The notes under the pieces were generated by a model that had not been told where the DNA came from, did not search any database, and was given only the letters and a program-made list of their open reading frames with translations. A stretch of DNA of 64,000 bases from Latrodectus hesperus (taxonomy: Eukaryota > Arthropoda > Arachnida > Araneae > Theridiidae): positions 20,217,997 to 20,281,996 of the forward strand of contig CM075857.1 in the NCBI GenBank assembly GCA_037975125.1, written 5' to 3'. Position numbers and translations under genes: made by a program. Below, piece after piece: positions 59,650 through 64,000 of this stretch. How positions within the stretch are numbered: position 1 is the first letter of the stretch; each line of letters starts with the position of its first letter.

Positions 59650-59792
59650 ACGATGAGGACATTGATTTTAACGATCCCGTTGGCTTAACGAATTTACTTA
59701 GCATGTTCCAAACGCAAGTTAATCGTCTGGTTCATTGGCTGCCGAGGCAGAGCCTTAACGACTGTTTTACTTTCCTTCTACAAAATGCATAA
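59650..59792 (+). CDS. Candidate terminal coding exon, 46 codons
   Basis: GACTCTTTCCTTCAATTCCAG ends at 59649, the best acceptor in the window. Two bases of a split codon are followed by an open frame starting DEDIDFNDPVGLTNLLSMFQ, then TQVNRLVHWLPRQSLNDCFT and FLLQNA, and TAA at 59790-59792. An acidic start, an amphipathic middle and mixed codon use fit real coding sequence, and the block is markedly GC-richer than its surroundings. It needs an upstream exon ending in one base. GC-rich sequence continues to about 59950 as a possible 3' UTR. The minus strand is also open there (60000-59780, no start codon), so the opposite strand cannot be excluded beyond the stop. Confidence 0.42.
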
Positions 59793-59999
59793 ACAAATTG
59801 CAGTATTTTCTGTATCAGCATAAAGTGCACGAGTCAAATCGCGTGTCACACCATTTTTCTTCCTGATTTCGCGCTCCCTCCCTCTCGTAACCTTGAAAAA
59901 TGCACAAACGCGGCGTTCGAATTTGTATACTTTCTTCTCTAAATAGTGTTCCAGAAGATTTCGTGAGTTATTTCTCTTGTATTTGCATTTTCTTCAGAG

Positions 60000-61930
60000 G
60001 TTAATTATTCAGAAACATTTCAAGCCATATTTTAGAATGCATTTACAAAAGATATAATTGGGAAATGATATGCATACCGAGACAATTTAAGCAGTCAGCA
60101 TCTAAGAGTTTTGTTTTAGGACTTCCAACGTTTTGTTACTATTCTCATAGAAGAATTTAAATGTTTCCGTTCCCCAATAATAATTCATTTTTCACTAGCA
60201 ATGGGTAAATGATATCTAAAATAAGTTTATTTCATCGTATAATTGGTTTGGAACTCAAGTAAAAGATTACATTTTTGTTCTGATTGGGATAAAGAATAAC
60301 ATTTTGGAATTCTTTTCGTTTGACTTTCGTTAATGGGCAGTAGGAATTAGGATTTAGGACTTAAAATGGATTCCAAACAACTTTAAACGCCTATTCACGA
60401 GATGAACGAAGTTACAAGAAAAGTCTATAGAAAATTCTTTTGGTTGATCAGTTTGACATTAAATTGAACAACAAACCTAATTGAAAGAGAAATGATGACC
60501 GTTTAATTATCAGCGTATGCTTTTCATATTATTCAGTAAATCTTTTCAGTCTTAGCCCTGATTAATTGCTCTCTTTTGATCTAAGATTTAAAATACACAG
60601 TACTTAAGAATATAATTTTTACTGTAGTTTAATATATAATCCGTGTCTAATTATAAGCGGTTATTTATGTTTATATCATTCAGACTTATGTCGTGCATTC
60701 CAAAAACTGCTGAATTCTGTATTTTCTGTAGTCTAAATCTGAATTCAAATTTATCCATTCTAATGAACATATTTTACCTTCATTTCATTTTCAAAAATAA
60801 AAAAATAAACATAACAACTATTCCTCAGTACAGTTTGTACCAGAAAAAAAACTAGAATTTTATTTTGCAGAAAAACCAGGTGTAAGAGTGCTGTTTTCGA
60901 TACATCATCCAATTTTATTAAAAAAAGAATGGAATTTAGACTCAATAAATATTTTCACAATTTTGTCGAGAAATATTTTATATAGTAGTTCATACGTAAC
61001 ATGTTTTGAAAAGATGCAATTTTATGTTCGTCCCTGTTATTAGTCATATTATAGTCATGGATATTAAGTTTGGCATAGAAAACTTTTAAGAAAATGATTT
61101 CATTCGGCTGACTCATGCATAGATGTCGAATTTCATGAGGTAAAGGGCATAACATTCAAGATAATAACAAAAACAATTTGGTAATTACACGCTCTAATAT
61201 CTGTCATAAGTTTAGAATTCAGTAAAGTAGTTGGAGTACACACACAATATATTTAACATTTAATTTATTGATAGGAGGAATATAAATTAATATAAGAGGT
61301 GTTAAATTATAACTAAGACGAAGAAATTTTTGGGCAGAATCAAAATTAATCCGGATTATTGTATTTTGAGTGTATGAAAATAATTTTGGGACGAAAGATT
61401 AATAATTATTTGTAATTTCAGTTCTGTGTGTTATTTTTACATACATTGTGTATACGATATTTGTATGGTAAATTTGAACTTTAGATCTAATTTTATTACC
61501 ACTAAACCAATGTTCATTGGATTTTTTCATAATTTTATTTCGCAAGGCTTCTGATTTTTAGATTCGAAGTTGAATCAATCTCCTAAGGGATGGTTTGTTT
61601 GTTGCTCAACGCTCATATTTTGCACAGTTAGAACGGAAATAGCAGTTTAAATGGATTCCGAACTACCATAAACATCCATGCCAAAGGTGGAATTCTGACA
61701 CACAGACTCTTATGAAGTGAAGGCACCGTTCAGCTCCAAAAAGAAGAGGCATAGGAGAGAAAAGGTCATTTGAGAAAACGTAGATTCATGTTTTATCAAA
61801 TTTAACAGATTACTCGCTATATTCATAAACTGAGCGATTAAAGAACAGAGGTAGAAATTCAAGAATGAATTTGTAAAATGATCCAAACACATACTAATTA
61901 TAATAGAAAATTTACTTATTTTTGGACAAA
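60000..61930. other. AT-rich stretch without a confident gene
   Basis: Small frames on both strands (60643-60945, 60955-61155, 61710-61892) are AT-rich and unsupported. AAATGGATTCCAAAC-like sequence appears at 60365 and 61650, and also at 49605, perhaps a faint old repeat. Confidence 0.45.
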
Positions 61931-61943
61931 AATACTTCGTAGT

Positions 61944-62933
61944 TGTTGTTGCTGATCCCTGTTGTATAGCAGCGCTAGACCAAGTCTATGACATTGCTCA
62001 GGAAATCAATGACCAATAATGGTCGCTCAAGAAGATTTTCTTTATCGAGTCCCAAGCACTCAAGGATATGATCCGGAGTGGCTTGGCTTTTGGAACACTT
62101 AGCGCAAATTGGAAATTCCTTTTCTTTGTTGATAAATGTCAATGATCTTAGGTGGCCACTTCGAAAACGTGTTATTGTGGTTTGTACCAGTCTGCTGCAC
62201 TGGAGGGATAGAGATCCGCCGGGACGATTACCCTGGTACCAATGGTGCACGGGGGGAATGGCAAATGCAGACCGAACAAGGCCTTTCTGTCTAGAGTATA
62301 GTTCAGTATAGGTAAGAGACGCCGGAGTAAGCAAAGGCTCGTCAGTACCTCTTTTTGCTAGGGCATCAGCCAATTCGTTACCCGCAAGGTCTACATGGGA
62401 AGGAATCCACTGTAAGTGAATCTCACGAGATAAGGAGAGTCGTCTAAGCTTGTCCAAGATAGCTACTCCTGTATTATCACGGACTCTGTGCCAGTTAGTA
62501 AGATGCTGGATGGCGCTCCGGCTGTGCGACAAAATCCAGATTTCCTCATTCCCAGGGAGAGAAAGAACCGTATCAAGACCCACATTAATTGCAATAAGTT
62601 CACTGCGAAAGACGGAACAGCCGTCGGGGTTTCTGATTGAGATTTGGTAGGATCTCGCCCGATGGTATCTTCACCTTGACGTGGTGGGCGGGCTTGCGTG
62701 CTCCAGCAACCCAGAGAGCTATGCCGGCGGTAGCTTAGCTACTGGTAGGGTCTCCCATGCCGGACAGGTCTTCGTTGGGTAGGAGCCAGACTAAAAGAGA
62801 TACCTAGGAGAAGGAAAACTCCGATCCAAACCCACGTAAGGAGCTAAGTCAGCCTTCTACCTTTGGTGCTCCGGTCCACTTGGATAACAGAAGCTGCCCC
62901 TTTCCCCTATCTATGAATACGCCACGTCTATCT
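61944..62933 (-). mobile_element. Non-LTR retrotransposon, internally deleted, 12-bp TSD
   Basis: ATACTTCGTAGT occurs at 61932-61943 and 62934-62945. On the minus strand the first ~290 bases (62933-62645) are a GC-rich leader with GGAGCACGCAAGCCCGCCC and CACCACGTCAAGGTGAAGAT. It joins directly to an RNase H domain, so endonuclease and RT are missing. The 3' UTR is short and ends CAGCAACAACAAC. It cannot move alone but could be a template for intact relatives. Confidence 0.88.
61975..62583 (-). pseudogene. RNase H domain and Cys/His tail of a non-LTR ORF2
   Basis: An uninterrupted 202-codon frame. It starts inside RNase H (VLSLPGNEEIWILSHSRSAI), has HLQWIPSHVDLAGNELADAL with the conserved His and Asp, a linker (VHHWYQGNRPGGSLSLQCSR), a GHL motif, then C-x2-C-x8-H-x3-C in CAKCSKSQATPDHILEC. 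It ends FLSNVIDLV. The catalytic Asp expected in the ILSDS motif is His here (ILSHS), while the copies at 5.4 and 30.3 kb keep Asp or TDS. RNase H is therefore probably inactive even though the frame is open. The first RNase H strand (YTDGS) lies across the deletion junction and is missing. Confidence 0.88.
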
Positions 62934-62945
62934 ATACTTCGTAGT

Positions 62946-63630
62946 AAATACTAGGGATAAATGTGATTATATTAATAATATTATATTAACTTGCATAAAA
63001 GGTATTCCATTTATCAAACAAAAGGAATTTTTTTTGAAAATTTTAAAATCTGATTAAAGCTAGGATAAAATTAGCAAAAAGACTAAAATAACTAATTAGT
63101 AAAAATATTATTTAATATGTTTTAATAGAATCATATCCATTATATGAATTAAACATTTCAAAATATCCTTTATTAAATTCAAAGCAAAAAGCAATTACTT
63201 TCTAAGTTTTATTTCAATTTTTTTTAATTGAAACGGATTTTCTGAGATGTTTATGTTATTTTTGAGGTATAAATCTCGATATTAAGCATGCTGGACAAAC
63301 AAGTACTTCATACAATACAAGGTTGGCTTTTTCCAAGAATTTTAGCTGCAATCTAGGTTGCTGTTTCAATTTTCAAAAGTTTAAATTTGCTAATAAGTTT
63401 GGATTCCTAAGTTGAATTTTTTTTATGAGAATATTCATTTCAGTGGAATAACATATGAAATTGCGTTTAATACCTTTTAGATAAATTTTTGACTTATTTT
63501 GATTAAATTGATGGAGAAGGTCTAAATGTATGTAAACATTATTTTATTCAATCATTGATTAAATGCGTCTCACAAATACATTTTGTTTTTCTATTAAACA
63601 TTTTCAACACACACACACAAATATCTGATA
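62946..63630. other. AT-rich non-coding stretch
   Basis: Nothing recognised apart from a short (AC)n run near 63608-63619. Confidence 0.6.
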
Positions 63631-63683
63631 AACTAGATGCTTAATTATCCAAATAGGGAACTAGATGCTTAATTATCCAAATA
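63631..63683. repeat. 25-bp direct duplication
   Basis: AACTAGATGCTTAATTATCC plus AAATA occurs at 63631-63655 and 63659-63683. TTATCC then pairs with GGATAA at about 63695 as an inverted repeat. Confidence 0.9.
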
Positions 63684-63703
63684 AATAATTTTTTTGGATA
63701 ATT

Positions 63704-64000
63704 TTGGAACTACCAAATAAGTTGGGTAGTTCTCCTCATTGGCGACCTTTGCGACTTTTTCCGTCGCCAAGCAATTCTAATCCAGTTACCAGATTTTTTT
63801 TTTTTTTTAAAAAAAGGACTGTATATATGACACAAAAAGGAAGTAAAACACGAGAAAAAAAAAACCAAAACCTAGTAACAAAAAATCCAAAAAAGCAACA
63901 AAAGTTCAAAGTGGCAACACCAAAGGGGGAAATCCAGAAACACTTTAATCAAAACAAATGACAAATTTTATGAGAAATCTCTTAGGGAAATATATATCAT
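63704..64000 (+). mobile_element. Merlin-type MITE, cut by the window end
   Basis: Blocks CATTGGCGACCTTTGCGACT, CGTCGCCAAGCAATTCTAAT, ATATATGACACAAAAAGGAA and AAAACACGAGAAAA match the MITE at 42779-43060 in order. GAGAAATCTCTTAGGG lies at the right end. The terminal bases fall outside the window. The 85-codon frame over it is a shadow. Confidence 0.75.

Overview
The window is an AT-rich, gene-poor piece of a eukaryotic nuclear genome. It is dominated by A/T-rich non-coding DNA, (TA)n microsatellites and a dense collection of dead or dying transposable elements. No operons, ribosome binding sites, rRNA or CRISPR arrays are present. The element mix is Merlin, Helitron, Tc1 and mariner, hAT, piggyBac, RNase H-bearing non-LTR retrotransposons and several tRNA-headed SINEs. 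Together with the style of the retrotransposon proteins, this suggests an arthropod, most likely an araneomorph spider. That assignment is inference from protein style and was not checked by a search.

Layout. 0-6 kb: AT-rich DNA, a degenerate ~110-bp tandem repeat, a Merlin-derived fragment and a frameshifted non-LTR copy. 8.2-11 kb: two head-to-tail Helitrons between long (TA)n tracts. The left one keeps the C-terminal part of a Pif1-like helicase. 11-18 kb: a terminally intact Merlin transposon (15051-17076) whose transposase is broken only at two homopolymers. 19.6 kb: a probable solo LTR. 23-25 kb: two SINEs and a 62-bp stub of a LINE, the stub and one SINE with clean target-site duplications. 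30 kb: a second RNase H fragment. 31.6 kb: a 31-bp minisatellite. 33.5-34.7 kb: an internally deleted Tc1 element ending in a microsatellite. 38.8 kb: a hAT MITE with a perfect 62-bp palindrome. 41-50 kb: the richest part, with insertions nested up to three deep, another hAT MITE, a Merlin MITE, a piggyBac remnant and a mariner remnant. 50-58 kb: mostly empty. 62-63 kb: an internally deleted non-LTR copy with a 12-bp duplication. The last ~300 bp is a Merlin MITE cut by the window end.

Host genes, if any, appear only as small isolated exons below usual ORF cut-offs. The best candidate is a 32-codon first coding exon on the minus strand (37565-37660). Others are internal exons at 29726-29789 (+) and 58862-58958 (-), terminal exons at 59650-59792 (+), 39286-39455 (-) and 11393-11502 (-), and an ankyrin-like fragment at 43177-43263 (+). 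None could be assigned to a named gene. All rest on splice-site context plus an open frame, so the window probably lies in large introns or intergenic DNA. Most longer open frames in the window are shadows of transposons or low-complexity DNA.
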